A stretch of 64,000 bases of DNA from JAMOAW01 sp039908535 (GCA_039908535.1 JAMOAW010000001.1:59299-123298), one strand, 5' to 3'; positions 17,405-26,643 are shown, numbered from the stretch's first letter. Numbers and translations are program-made. Notes: a model not told the origin generated them from the sequence alone.

Positions 17405-17562
17405 GAACATGATGCCCTACGGGCAAAAAATTAAAATCAAAAACAAAACCTTGGGGGATGAATCCCCCAAACCCCCTCTTTTTTTTAAGTATTAAAAAAA
17501 AGAGGGGATTGGGGGGCGGTTCTGGGCCCCCCAAGGTCTTGATTTTTATTTTTCCGATACAT
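17405..17562 (-). repeat. Hairpin repeat family A, copy 3
   Basis: Full-length copy, inverted relative to the window, between the cyclophilin promoter region and the end of the GGDEF-EAL gene. Hairpin 1 reads GGGGGGCGGTTCTGGGCCCCCC and is damaged on one arm. Confidence 0.9.
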
Positions 17563-17648
17563 TCAAATGGTCCAAAAGATTACCAGTCTTATCGCTATAT
17601 GGAAAGAGTTGATAGAAATCACGCCAATTTTTATAAACAATAAAATAT

Positions 17649-20570
17649 TTATAGCAGATTCAGCTTAAAAAAATCAACGAACTGATCGGCAGGCAAGGGG
17701 CGACCGAATAAAAATCCTTGTATTTCATCACATTTTAATTCAGTTAAAATTTTAAGCTGCTCTTTTGTTTCCACCCCTTCAGCGGTGACCGTCAGATTCA
17801 GAATATGGGCCATATCAATAATGGCTTTGGTAATGGCCGCATCTTCGCTGTTTTGGCTGATTTCACAAATGAAGGAGCGGTCAATTTTAAGAACATGCAC
17901 GGGTAGGCGACGCAAATGCGCAAAGGAAGAGTAACCCGTGCCAAAATCATCCACCGCCAAGTGAATCCACATCTCCCGCAATGTTTTTAAGGTATAAATC
18001 GCGTTGCTCATTTCATCCATCACAATGGCCTCGGTCAATTCCAATTCCAAAGCACTCGGACTCAATTTAACCCGATCCAAAGCTTGGTTAACCTGTTGAA
18101 TCAAATCCGGGCGACGAAACAATCGATCAGAAACATTGACCGAAATACGCAAAGGAGGATATCCCGCATCCAACCAGGATCGAGCCTGCCGACAAGATTC
18201 ATTTAAAATCCAAATATCCAGTTCGTCAATCAAACCGGTCTCCTCGGCCAAAGGCAGAAAATCCCCAGGAGAGACCAAACCAATGTCTGGTCGCCGCCAA
18301 CGAATCAGAGCCTCCGCCCCCCCAATGCGACCAGTCGCCAGATGAAGACGGGGTTGATAGTGAGCCTCCATTTCACCCCGCTCAATGGCTCGCCGCAAGG
18401 CACTTTCAAGAGAAAGACGCGGACCAGCTTTTTTATTGAGATCATCGGAATAAAAACTATAGCGATTTTTACCCATGGCCTTGGCATGATGCATCGCCAA
18501 CGTGGCATTTTTAAGCAAAATCTCCGCCACCGATCCATTATCTGGAAAAAGAGAAATCCCTGTACTAAAGGTCGCGTAAATCTCTTCTCCCTTTTCCAGT
18601 AAAACCGGCTTACTGGAGGTGTGCAAAACTTTTTCTGCGACAAAAATGGCATCATCGGATTTAGCAATATCCAGCAGAAGGATCACAAACTCATCGGCCC
18701 CCAATCTGGCCACACTATCCCCTTCCCGCACGCAGGCTTGCAAACGGCTGGCCGTCTCTTGTAGCAATTGATCTCCAGCCCGATGACCTAATGTATCGTT
18801 GATCACCTTAAAACGATCCAAATTGCACACCATAATCCCAAGCTTTTTCTTGCGCCAAGGAGCCCTGGTCATGGCCTGATTCAACCGCTCTATCACCAAA
18901 TTACGATTGGGTAGTTTGGTCAGCAGGTCAAAATTGGCCATAAAATGCAAACGCATTTCATCCGCTTTGCGTTGGCGAATATCCACCACCAAAATGACCA
19001 TACCGACAATCTGATTGGCAACCCGATAAAGCAGATTACAAGATATTGAAACAGGAATGATGCGGTTATCGTGGGTAATAAACTCCGTCTCCCGGGCACG
19101 AATCGTCCCCTTGGTCAATAAATCACGATAAAGTTCCGCCGAAAAGGCATGATCTGGTAACAATTGATCAAATGGACGTCCCACAAGATCCTTGGCATCT
19201 TCTCCCAAAATAATCAAAATGGCGGGGTTGACCCGTTGAATACGATTTTCCACATCCAAAACCAATAACCCATCCACCATCGCCTCCAAAACATTATCGG
19301 TGAAAAGTTTGGATTCAGTGGTTTGCGATAAATTAAGAACCATTTGATTAAAGGCTTTGGTAAGAATTCCAAGTTCATCTACTCGAGTCTCTTTGACATG
19401 TAACAACGTATTCAAGTGACCATTTGAAATTTTTTGTGCTGATTGCGTCAAGGCTTGCAAAGGCTCTATCATGCGACCAACCCATACCCAAACGATAAAA
19501 ACCGCACCCATTAAAGTGATCACGACAATCATGGCAAAGGAAAGAGCCAATTTGGTAAGCGTCGTCTTCCCTTCCAACAGAGAATGATAAGGACGAATAT
19601 GGACAACGGACCAACCAAAGGTGTGCAAAGGACGATAGGCGATATAATGGGTCTCTCCTGCCATTGAAAATTGACCCGTTCCAATCTGTTCTTGAGCAAT
19701 CTTTATTAAAATATTCCGAAACTCTTTGGTGTTCGAAATAGACAGCGCGGATGGTAAATAATCAACCAAATTCGGCGTATGGATTCCTGACGTTTTTTCA
19801 GGTTTTAAATCCAAAGAAATCTCTTGTTGAGAATCAGCCACAATTAAACCAGAATCGTCCAAAATCAAAAAACGACTGTCACCTTTTTGTGTAGCCAACG
19901 ACTCCTCTTCTCTGATAAATTTCTGAAACAAGGAGAGAGGCAGTTCATAATGAAAAAGAGCTGGTTTGCTGCCATCCTCTAAAAAAATAGGGGCAGTATA
20001 AGAAAAAACCCATTGATTGACATCGGGGGACATATAAGGAGACTGCACATAAACCTCTCCCGATTTTATCATCGCCATGGTCGGTTTAAAAAAAGGCGCA
20101 GTGGATTCAGAGTTGGAATAATCGACATCTGAGGCAATACGACCTTGAGTGATGCGGGTATGTTCCTGACCGGTCTTGTCAATCAAACAGGTCTCCACGA
20201 TGGGCAGACGTTTTTGCAAAGAGAGCACCCAATTATCCATCGTTTGTTTGAGGAGCCGTTGTCTCGGGGAAAATTGAATAACACCCTGCGCATCCAATTG
20301 AAGAGCAGAACGCGACTCTGGAATTGAAAAATATTCTTTAAAAACAGGGTGCTCTATCGCCATTATCAGGTCACTTTTGGCCTTGGCGTGAAATAAATCG
20401 GAACGCTGGCGAATCTCTATATTTTTATTATCCATCACCAAAATGGCACTCTCCACCAAGGCCTGCTCGGTCATGTAAAAAGAGACCACTCCACTCCCTC
20501 CGAGTCCGAGGAGAAGAAGAAAAATAAAAATCAAAATAAATTTTAACTTAAGAGATTTTATCGTCAACAT
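17649..20570 (-). CDS. Membrane sensor diguanylate cyclase/phosphodiesterase (dCache-HAMP-PAS-GGDEF-EAL)
   Basis: 973 residues. TM1 lies at about 9-31, a periplasmic Cache-like sensor at about 32-335, TM2 at about 338-362 (AMIVVITLMGAVFIVWVWVG), HAMP after it, PAS at about 425-545 and GGDEF at about 550-710. The signature is GADEF (RLGADEFVILL), with A in place of the second G. The EAL domain is intact: EALIRW, VNVSDRLF, the conserved DDFGTGYSSFAHLRRLP, KIDRSFI and TAEGVET. It makes or breaks c-di-GMP; the complete EAL and altered GGDEF favour phosphodiesterase with an allosteric or weak cyclase half. It probably regulates motility or attachment. Confidence 0.92.
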   Translation of the reverse strand: MLTIKSLKLKFILIFIFLLLLGLGGSGVVSFYMTEQALVESAILVMDNKNIEIRQRSDLFHAKAKSDLIMAIEHPVFKEYFSIPESRSALQLDAQGVIQFSPRQRLLKQTMDNWVLSLQKRLPIVETCLIDKTGQEHTRITQGRIASDVDYSNSESTAPFFKPTMAMIKSGEVYVQSPYMSPDVNQWVFSYTAPIFLEDGSKPALFHYELPLSLFQKFIREEESLATQKGDSRFLILDDSGLIVADSQQEISLDLKPEKTSGIHTPNLVDYLPSALSISNTKEFRNILIKIAQEQIGTGQFSMAGETHYIAYRPLHTFGWSVVHIRPYHSLLEGKTTLTKLALSFAMIVVITLMGAVFIVWVWVGRMIEPLQALTQSAQKISNGHLNTLLHVKETRVDELGILTKAFNQMVLNLSQTTESKLFTDNVLEAMVDGLLVLDVENRIQRVNPAILIILGEDAKDLVGRPFDQLLPDHAFSAELYRDLLTKGTIRARETEFITHDNRIIPVSISCNLLYRVANQIVGMVILVVDIRQRKADEMRLHFMANFDLLTKLPNRNLVIERLNQAMTRAPWRKKKLGIMVCNLDRFKVINDTLGHRAGDQLLQETASRLQACVREGDSVARLGADEFVILLLDIAKSDDAIFVAEKVLHTSSKPVLLEKGEEIYATFSTGISLFPDNGSVAEILLKNATLAMHHAKAMGKNRYSFYSDDLNKKAGPRLSLESALRRAIERGEMEAHYQPRLHLATGRIGGAEALIRWRRPDIGLVSPGDFLPLAEETGLIDELDIWILNESCRQARSWLDAGYPPLRISVNVSDRLFRRPDLIQQVNQALDRVKLSPSALELELTEAIVMDEMSNAIYTLKTLREMWIHLAVDDFGTGYSSFAHLRRLPVHVLKIDRSFICEISQNSEDAAITKAIIDMAHILNLTVTAEGVETKEQLKILTELKCDEIQGFLFGRPLPADQFVDFFKLNLL

Positions 20571-20795
20571 TTCATTTGGGCTTGATGGAAGGGATCGAAA
20601 ACTACGTTCAACAGAGTATGCAACTATTTTTGCAATTCGACTATGTAAAAAAAACTAACAAAGATTTTTTTCACTCCCTTCAAATGACGATGGGAACCCT
20701 TATCTCCATATAAAAAGCTTGGATTCCCACAATCACTTGACAAAATATTTTCTACAAATCCCGCATGGATAGACAAAGCAGCCCAAAAAAGCGCG

Positions 20796-21275
20796 TTAAC
20801 GCACTTCTATAGTGCCATTATGAAGGCGACAGGCTCTACGGATATCAGAATGCAAAACGCCATCCTCCCACCATTCGATTTGAACCCGACGACAATGCGC
20901 ATGACGATCATGATCACGATTTTTAAGCAGTGTAAAGCGGCGTCCTGATCTTTCATCTTTCCATGAGGCGGATTGATCGGGGGGGGTATTCACCATGGTA
21001 TTTTGCAGTTGTTCTTGATCGGCTTTATCCAATTCATTGCCAACCGCATATCCCAATATTGTCCCGGCAGCCGCGCCGATAAGGGCATTTTCTTGTCTAT
21101 TTTTTGATGGACCAGACAAACTGCCAATCAGACCGCCACCCAGAGCACCCAATCCAGCCCCAGACTGTGCCCTGTTGGCACATCCGCCAACAGAAAGAGC
21201 CACCAGCAGCAGCGTCAGTGTAAAAAGGTGCGTCGACTTGAAGAAGATACAACGAGAAAAAGTGTTCATGATCAT
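20796..21275 (-). CDS. Glycine-zipper outer-membrane lipoprotein (17-kDa-antigen-like)
   Basis: 159 residues. The N-terminus has a hydrophobic signal ending at the lipobox-like VGGC (about 29-32), followed by SGAGLGALGGGLIGSLSG and ALIGAAAGTILGYAVGNEL, the paired glycine-zipper helices of the Rickettsia 17-kDa antigen / OmpA-like family. The C-terminus has a RRVQIEWWEDGVLHSDIRRAC strand-rich part with two Cys. ATG could be residue 1 or 3. No operon partner. Probably an envelope-integrity lipoprotein. Confidence 0.75.
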   Translation of the reverse strand: MIMNTFSRCIFFKSTHLFTLTLLLVALSVGGCANRAQSGAGLGALGGGLIGSLSGPSKNRQENALIGAAAGTILGYAVGNELDKADQEQLQNTMVNTPPDQSASWKDERSGRRFTLLKNRDHDRHAHCRRVQIEWWEDGVLHSDIRRACRLHNGTIEVR

Positions 21276-21573
21276 TTCCTTAAAATTTGCGAATGGGGAA
21301 CAATTCCTCTATTCTAACACTTAGAAATCGAATCTGGCAATTATTCTATTTGTCAAACAGACATATTACCCACTCTTTCGATTAAAATCATCGAAAGACA
21401 AGCCTTGAACAATCAATCTACGGTTTTTCCTTTCCATTGTGATGCCTTTTTGAGATAATTTTAAAAGAGTGTAAACATAACAAGCAAAACCCTGGTGGGG
21501 GGTTAGAAAAACCGTATCCAAACTCTCCAAGGTTTGACCGTTGATTTTTCTTTGCCCACATGGCATGATGTTC

Positions 21574-21708
21574 ATATATCGAAAAAATAAAAATCAAGAC
21601 CTTGGGGGGCGGAGAACCGCCCCCCAATACCCCCCACCCTTCTTTTTTAATTCTTAAAAAAAGAGGGGGTTTGGGGGATTCATCCCCCAAGGTTTTGTCT
21701 TTAAATTT
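21574..21708 (+). repeat. Hairpin repeat family A, copy 4 (tandem with copy 5)
   Basis: Preceded by a separate copy of the family's 3' end (TTTGCCCACATGGCATGATG ending TTC, 21551-21573), so three partial or complete units are joined. It lacks the terminal hairpin. Confidence 0.9.
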
Positions 21709-21858
21709 ATGTATCGGAAAAATAAAATTTAAGACCTTGGGGGGTGGAGAACCGCCCCCCAAGGTCTTGATTGTCAGTTCTTAAAAAAAAGAGGGGGTCT
21801 GGGGGATTCATCCCCCAGGGTTTGGCCTTTGATTTTTTGCCCGCAGGGCATCATATTC
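21709..21858 (+). repeat. Hairpin repeat family A, copy 5
   Basis: Tandem to copy 4. The central hairpin 2 left arm is replaced by a second AAGGTCTTGATTGTCAG, a rearranged form. It ends in GCCCGCAGGGCATCATATTC, just before the RelA/SpoT-like gene. Confidence 0.9.
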
Positions 21859-21922
21859 TTTTATGGTGACATTCAATTGTCCATACGAACAAAAAATCAT
21901 CCTATTATGGAATTTTGCGTCA

Positions 21923-23224
21923 ATGCTAGATAATATCAAAATCGATCGCATTCTTATTCAATATGATAAATCCCGAAACCTCTTAGAAGATTTTCGACAA
22001 GGTCAACTCGCCTTGCTGCGTGAACTCCTTAAACGAACCACCATCCATATCCACTCCTTAACTGGAACAATTAAAGATAGAGAAAATATTAAAGAAATTT
22101 TAATGCATCCCAATGCCTCCTATGATGATCTCCACGATATCATTGATCTTATTGAATTACATATTATCACTCACTTCGAATGCGATGTCGTCAAAGTCAG
22201 TGACATCATCCTGCGCGAATTTAATGTTGTTCATGCCCATATTTTAGACAGTGGACCCAATTTCGATCCAGACCGTTTTGGCTATTTTTCACGCCAATAT
22301 ACGGTTGGAATGCTGGAAAGTCGGATGGAATTAATCGAATATCAGCGTTTTAGAGGTGTTCGAGCAGAAATCCATATCCGCTCTATTTTGCAAAATGCCT
22401 GGGTGGAAATTCGAAATAAAATCGGCTACCTCACAATAGAAGAGTATCCCAAAGAAAAAAAACGCCAAATTAACCAAATGGTCTATTTATTAGAAATGGC
22501 CGATAGGGAACTCAATGAGATTTGGGCCTTTATTGAAGCACTCAAATCAAATAAAGAAAAATCAAAAAATACCAAAAAAAGACATCCGCCATCTTTTGGT
22601 TTGGATACGTCAACAACAAAGATCGTCGATCATCCAGAAACCTTCTTTGAAGATGACGTAACCGCCGCAGACGAGAAGTTCAATGCGGAGGATACCGATT
22701 TATTCGCACCCCACTCAGATACAGAACCGAGTGAGATGCTCAACGCCGATAACCCCACAGAGTTAGTAAAATTTTCAACATTATCAAGGATAGAAATTGA
22801 ACAGTTTATCCTAAATAACGAAAATATTCGTGAATGGGATCGAAAAATCTCTTTGTATTATGACACCAGATTAAAATTTAGCGATTCGTTCGTCGAAAAA
22901 TTAAGCGAAATGATGGCCTTTTTAAAAATCAATAATCTATTAATTTTTAGCAAAGAATTTGAATCTCAAAAGTCAATTGTCTTTCTGTTTGGCAAAAATA
23001 TATTGGGTGATCCCTCGACTAATAAATATGAATTTATTTACAAAGGAGTCTCGTTATATTTAGCCATCTGCGTTTATGCGGTAAAAAACAATAAGGGCCA
23101 AATTGTTGAAGATTTAATGGATAAATATGCCCTTTTGAAAGAAGACTCAAACAAAGAACTTGCCGTAAATATGCAAAATTGGTTCAGAAAAAATTATCGT
23201 GATAAAAACATTGGAAAATTTTAA
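21923..23224 (+). CDS. RelA/SpoT synthetase-domain protein, divergent, with extra C-terminal region
   Basis: 433 residues from ATG 21923. A 20-residue earlier start at 21863 touches the repeat end. Residues about 5-200 follow the (p)ppGpp synthetase fold: HSLTGTIKDREN, DLIELHIITHFECDVVKV, FGYFSRQYTVGML and RAEIHIRSILQNAWVEIRNK. The catalytic-type Glu in AEIHIR is kept, but D-L-x-G-x-R reads DLIELH, S-x-H-Y reads SRQY and E-H-K reads RNK. No HD hydrolase, TGS or ACT domain is present. The C-terminal 220 residues are acidic and helical and match nothing I recognise. It may be an altered small alarmone synthetase or a toxin-type relative. Confidence 0.7.
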   Translation: MLDNIKIDRILIQYDKSRNLLEDFRQGQLALLRELLKRTTIHIHSLTGTIKDRENIKEILMHPNASYDDLHDIIDLIELHIITHFECDVVKVSDIILREFNVVHAHILDSGPNFDPDRFGYFSRQYTVGMLESRMELIEYQRFRGVRAEIHIRSILQNAWVEIRNKIGYLTIEEYPKEKKRQINQMVYLLEMADRELNEIWAFIEALKSNKEKSKNTKKRHPPSFGLDTSTTKIVDHPETFFEDDVTAADEKFNAEDTDLFAPHSDTEPSEMLNADNPTELVKFSTLSRIEIEQFILNNENIREWDRKISLYYDTRLKFSDSFVEKLSEMMAFLKINNLLIFSKEFESQKSIVFLFGKNILGDPSTNKYEFIYKGVSLYLAICVYAVKNNKGQIVEDLMDKYALLKEDSNKELAVNMQNWFRKNYRDKNIGKF

Positions 23225-23355
23225 TTATCTTTACCGATCCGCCCATTTATAATGATGCCTTTATAAGCGTTTAATGACTTTTCGTCAATTTTCAAACAAA
23301 ACTGTTAAAGCCTTCTATACCAAGTTAGAGGCTTATATTATAAATTCACAAATTC

Positions 23356-23457
23356 ATGTATCAAAAAATTAAAAATTTAGGCCTTGGAGGGCGTAAAATC
23401 GCTTCCCAATTCCCTGAGGCTTTGCTTGTGATTTTCTGCCCGAAGGGCATCATATTC
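23356..23457 (+). repeat. Hairpin repeat family A, copy 6 (decayed)
   Basis: ATGTATCAAAAAATT and CTGCCCGAAGGGCATCATAT mark the two ends; the central hairpins are largely lost (GGAGGGCGTAAAATCGCTTCC). The remainder of 23225-23488 has nothing recognisable. Confidence 0.7.
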
Positions 23458-23488
23458 CCCTATTAAGCTGGCTTTCTGGATTAACTTT

Positions 23489-24682
23489 ATGAAAATTTTG
23501 ACTTTTACCAGCTTATATCCCAATAAAGAACAACCTCATCACGGAATTTTTGTGGAACAGCGGTTGCGGCATTTATTGGCAATGGGTGGGGTGGAATCGC
23601 AGGTAGTGGCTCCTGTTCCGTGGTTTCCGATACGGCATTCTCTTTTTAACAATTGGTCACAAGCCGCACGGGTGCCTTTATGGGAGGAACGCCATGGCAC
23701 AACCATCCATCACCCCAGATACCCATTAATACCCAAGGTGAACATGACGGTCGCCCCCTTATTCATGGCATTCAGTGTCCGGGGCATGATAAAAGAGCTC
23801 TTTCAAAATGAATTCCCCTTTGACCTCATTGATGCCCACTATTTTTATCCCGATGGGGTAGCGGCCATTCTCCTGGGACAGCAGCTGGGGGTGCCCGTCG
23901 TGATTACCGCGCGAGGCAGCGACCTCAACCAAATTCCCAACTACTACCTCCCCAGAAAGTGGATCCAATGGGCGGCAAGTCGAGCCTCTGGCTTGATCAC
24001 CGTTTGTCAGGCCCTCAAAGATACCTTAATCGACATGGGGATAGTCCCAAACCACATTACGGTTTTGCGCAATGGCGTCGATCTAAAAAAATTTCACCTG
24101 CCCCCCACACCAACCACCACGATACCCCATAAAAAAATGCGCTGGACCCTTTTATCGGTGGGACACCTCATTGAACGGAAAGGCCATGATTTAATCATCC
24201 GAGCCATTCGCGAAATTCCCCAGGCCGATTTACTGATCGTGGGCGAAGGCGAGAAAAAAAATGAACTCATCACCTTGGCCCAATCTCTGGGCGTAGGGGA
24301 TCGGGTTAAAATGGTGGGGGGCGTTCCCCAAGAGGAGTTAAAACGGTTCTACTGGAGCGCAGACGCCTTGATTCTGGCCTCCAGTCGGGAAGGATGGGCC
24401 AACGTATTACTGGAATCCATGGCTTGCGGAACACCCGTAATCGCCACCCCCATTTGGGGCACCCCAGAGGTCGTCAATAGCCCTGATGCCGGGATTTTGA
24501 CCCAAGATCGTTCCGTAAAATCTTTGATTGAAGCCATTCACCAATTGATGAACCACTACCCAGATCCATCCGCTACACGGCGTCATGCCGAGCTCTTTTC
24601 CTGGCAAGAGACCTCCTTGGGACAGTTGAACCTTTTTAAACAAATTCTTACAGAACATGATGCCCTGCGGGCAAAAAATTAA
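23489..24682 (+). CDS. Glycosyltransferase family 4 (GT-B)
   Basis: 397 residues. It opens MKILTFTSLYPNKEQPHHGIFVEQRLRHL, a common start for GT4 enzymes of exopolysaccharide loci, with TARGSDLNQIP, LRNGVDLKKF, SVGHLIERKGHDL (donor site), VGEGEKK and the E-x7-E as SSREGWANVLLESMACGTPV. It transfers a sugar from a nucleotide-sugar. The last residues (EHDALRAKN, then stop) are encoded by hairpin repeat copy 7, so the original C-terminus was replaced or extended. It stands alone; related glycan genes are at 28008 and 41143-43132. Confidence 0.9.
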   Translation: MKILTFTSLYPNKEQPHHGIFVEQRLRHLLAMGGVESQVVAPVPWFPIRHSLFNNWSQAARVPLWEERHGTTIHHPRYPLIPKVNMTVAPLFMAFSVRGMIKELFQNEFPFDLIDAHYFYPDGVAAILLGQQLGVPVVITARGSDLNQIPNYYLPRKWIQWAASRASGLITVCQALKDTLIDMGIVPNHITVLRNGVDLKKFHLPPTPTTTIPHKKMRWTLLSVGHLIERKGHDLIIRAIREIPQADLLIVGEGEKKNELITLAQSLGVGDRVKMVGGVPQEELKRFYWSADALILASSREGWANVLLESMACGTPVIATPIWGTPEVVNSPDAGILTQDRSVKSLIEAIHQLMNHYPDPSATRRHAELFSWQETSLGQLNLFKQILTEHDALRAKN

Positions 24683-24785
24683 AATCTAAAGACAAAACCT
24701 TGGGGGATGAATCCCCCAAACCCCCTCTTTTTTTTTGGGGGGGGTCTGGGCCCCCAAAGGTCTTGATGTTTATTTTTCTGATACT
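24653..24785 (-). repeat. Hairpin repeat family A, copy 7 between two convergent genes
   Basis: The left end supplies the stop codon of the GT4 gene (TGCGGGCAAAAAATTAA) and the right end supplies the last codons and stop of the cytochrome gene (GTATCAGAAAAATAA read on the minus strand). Hairpin 2 and part of hairpin 1 are shortened. Confidence 0.9.
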
Positions 24786-25117
24786 TTAAAATGGTAAAAC
24801 GTTTGATTCAAATAAGCGACCACATCGGCAACATCTTCTGGAAACCAATCAGAAGACAAAACTTGCTGATTGCAAAATTCTACTTGAGATTTTAACTTTT
24901 CCAGGGAATCCTTATGATTTGGTCGGGTATACAGGTTATTGGCGTTGCCATTTGCCCGTTGGGCATGACAATCGGTCAGGCAACTGGCATCGTGCAGTTT
25001 TTGACCTCTTTGGACATCCCCCCCCGAAGCCCCCTGGGCAGATAAAGCGGATTGGGCAATGGCCAACAATGAACTTAATCCAATCATAACGCTCAAAACA
25101 AACACTCTTTTTTTCAT
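24770..25117 (-). CDS. Small periplasmic cytochrome c with CX3CH heme site
   Basis: 115 residues from ATG 25117 (AGGAG upstream). The signal peptide is about 1-27 (MKKRVFVLSVMIGLSSLLAI, cleaved near LSA-QG). The heme attachment sequence is SCLTDCHAQ, i.e. C-x-x-x-C-H instead of C-x-x-C-H. The downstream sequence (NLYTRPNHKDSLEKLKSQV, then FCNQQ...WFPEDVADVVAYLN) matches a known family of small class I cytochromes. The final VSEK and stop lie in the hairpin repeat. Electron-transfer partner unknown. Confidence 0.8.
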   Translation of the reverse strand: MKKRVFVLSVMIGLSSLLAIAQSALSAQGASGGDVQRGQKLHDASCLTDCHAQRANGNANNLYTRPNHKDSLEKLKSQVEFCNQQVLSSDWFPEDVADVVAYLNQTFYHFKVSEK

Positions 25118-25152
25118 GGCATCCACTCCTAGATGGCTAAAATCGCACAAAC

Positions 25153-26091
25153 ATGTCCACCAACACCCTATTCTCACCCACCCCCCACATTTTAACGATT
25201 GGAACCGGAGCTGTAGGAGGTTTCTACTCGGCCAAATTGGCCCAGGCGGGAGCCCGCGTAACCTGCGTCTGCCGAACCGATTATGAATCTGTCAAAACCC
25301 ATGGACTCTTCATTGACAGCCCGCATGGAAACTTCCATTTTAAACCATACCAGGTCTTACAAAAAGTCGAGGAACAAACCGAGCCAGTGGATTATATCCT
25401 AGTTGGACTCAAAGTGCTCCCGGAAATATCCACCGCCCAGCTTATCCGACCCGCCGTTGGTGAAGGCACCGTGATTCTCCTCTTGCAAAACGGACTGGAT
25501 ATCGAAGAACCCGTGGCCAAGGTTTTTCCGAACAATGAAATCATCAGTGGCCTGGCCTTTATATGCGTCTATCGCAACGCACCGAACCAAATCCACCACC
25601 TTGATTTTGGCCGTCTAACCCTGGGTCGCTACCCCTGCGGTCATTCCATTCATGCTGAAAATTTAGCACATTTATTTCAATCCGTCAAAATTTCCTGCCA
25701 AACATCCCCCAATATTGTGACAGAAAGATGGCGCAAACTGGTATGGAACGCCCCATTCAATCCCATTTCGGTCCTAGCCGGAGCGGTGACAACCCGCGAT
25801 ATTTTGAGCAAACCAGAGGGTACCACACTCGTAAGAAAGGTCATGGAAGAGATTTGTCAAATTGCACACGCCAGTGGACATACCCTGCCCACAACGGTCA
25901 TAGAGGATAATTTAAAAGCAACAAAAATCATGAAACCCTATCAAACCAGCATGCAACGAGACTATCAGGCTGGTCGAACCATGGAAATAGAGGCTATTTT
26001 AGGCAACGCCACCCGCGCGGCACAACGATTACATATCCCCGTTCCGCACCTGGAGACGCTTTACGCGCTTTTACAACTCAAAACTTTTTGA
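25153..26091 (+). CDS. panE: 2-dehydropantoate 2-reductase
   Basis: 312 residues. The Rossmann fold is HILTIGTGAVGGFYSAKLAQAG. Family markers are VDYILVGLKV, LLLQNGLDIEE, ERWRKLVWNAPFNPISVL (catalytic Lys and Asn) and MQRDYQAGRTMEIEAI (substrate-binding). It reduces ketopantoate to pantoate for CoA synthesis with NADPH. It is divergent from the cytochrome gene with about 35 bases between. Its stop TGA overlaps the end of a hairpin repeat. Paralogous panE-like reductases exist, so substrate is likely but not certain. Confidence 0.85.
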   Translation: MSTNTLFSPTPHILTIGTGAVGGFYSAKLAQAGARVTCVCRTDYESVKTHGLFIDSPHGNFHFKPYQVLQKVEEQTEPVDYILVGLKVLPEISTAQLIRPAVGEGTVILLLQNGLDIEEPVAKVFPNNEIISGLAFICVYRNAPNQIHHLDFGRLTLGRYPCGHSIHAENLAHLFQSVKISCQTSPNIVTERWRKLVWNAPFNPISVLAGAVTTRDILSKPEGTTLVRKVMEEICQIAHASGHTLPTTVIEDNLKATKIMKPYQTSMQRDYQAGRTMEIEAILGNATRAAQRLHIPVPHLETLYALLQLKTF

Positions 26092-26176
26092 ACATCATAC
26101 CCTGCGGGCAAAAAATTAAAATCAAAGACAAAACCTTGGGGGATGAATCCCCCAAACCCCCTCTTTTTTTTAAGTA
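26089..26176 (-). repeat. Hairpin repeat family A, copy 8 (half)
   Basis: Only the GCCCGCAGGGC end and hairpin 3 remain, stopping at TTTTAAGTAT, the mid-point of the unit where hairpin 2 turns. The outer GAACATCAT overlaps the panE stop codon. A CATTCCCGCGAAAGC fragment follows at about 26191. Confidence 0.85.
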
Positions 26177-26369
26177 TGATAAGGTAAAAACGCCATTCCC
26201 GCGAAAGCAGAAATGACGAAGCTTTGCAATTTTCTCAAACACATAAATCTATACAAAAACGGACATCTATCACACGAAAGGATACGTCAACTCCCCTGCA
26301 AAAAAATTCAAATCAACATGCCAACCGATGATCAATTTTTGACAAAGGAGTTGAGTACACATGAAGAGA

Positions 26370-26519
26370 TCAATGCCGCAACCAAGAGACCAAGATCACC
26401 GCCTGAACCAAAGAGACGAGGATTAATCCATATGCTCCCCCAACATATACAGCCGCCAATATTTTTGCTGCAACACTTTTTGTCTGTTCTACTTTATACC
26501 CAGTTTGATGCCGAACCAT
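26370..26519 (-). CDS. Small membrane protein, unknown
   Basis: 49 residues from an ATG with GGGAG about 8 bases upstream. After a basic N-terminus (MVRHQTGYKVEQTKSVAAK) follows one membrane segment (ILAAVYVGGAYGLILVSLVQ, then AVILVSWLRH). It lies downstream of the H-NOX-PilZ gene and its likely terminator, same strand. Ribosome site and clear membrane segment support it; no family is recognised. Confidence 0.45.
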   Translation of the reverse strand: MVRHQTGYKVEQTKSVAAKILAAVYVGGAYGLILVSLVQAVILVSWLRH

Positions 26520-26547
26520 ACTTTCAACTCCCTTATATCGATATTTT

Positions 26548-26590
26548 TCAATAAAATAAAATGGCAGAACACATATCCACCTCCTGCCAT
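26548..26590 (-). terminator. Probable Rho-independent terminator of the H-NOX-PilZ gene
   Basis: On the minus strand ATGGCAG (26590-26584) pairs with CTGCCAT (26567-26561) across a 16-base loop and is followed by TTTATTTTATT. Confidence 0.5.
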
Positions 26591-26643
26591 ATTTAGCAAA
26601 AAACGAACCAAATTTTTCTATTGTGTGTGGACAAAAAAAAGAA

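Noticed and set aside
21366..21575. 69-codon minus-strand frame next to the lipoprotein gene
   Set aside because: Its first part is repeat DNA; the rest lacks a family and is crossed by a CTTTCGAT/ATCGAAAG inverted repeat.
26213..26554. 113-codon plus-strand frame between panE and the H-NOX gene
   Set aside because: Antisense to the better supported small membrane protein and terminator; composition is not coding-like.
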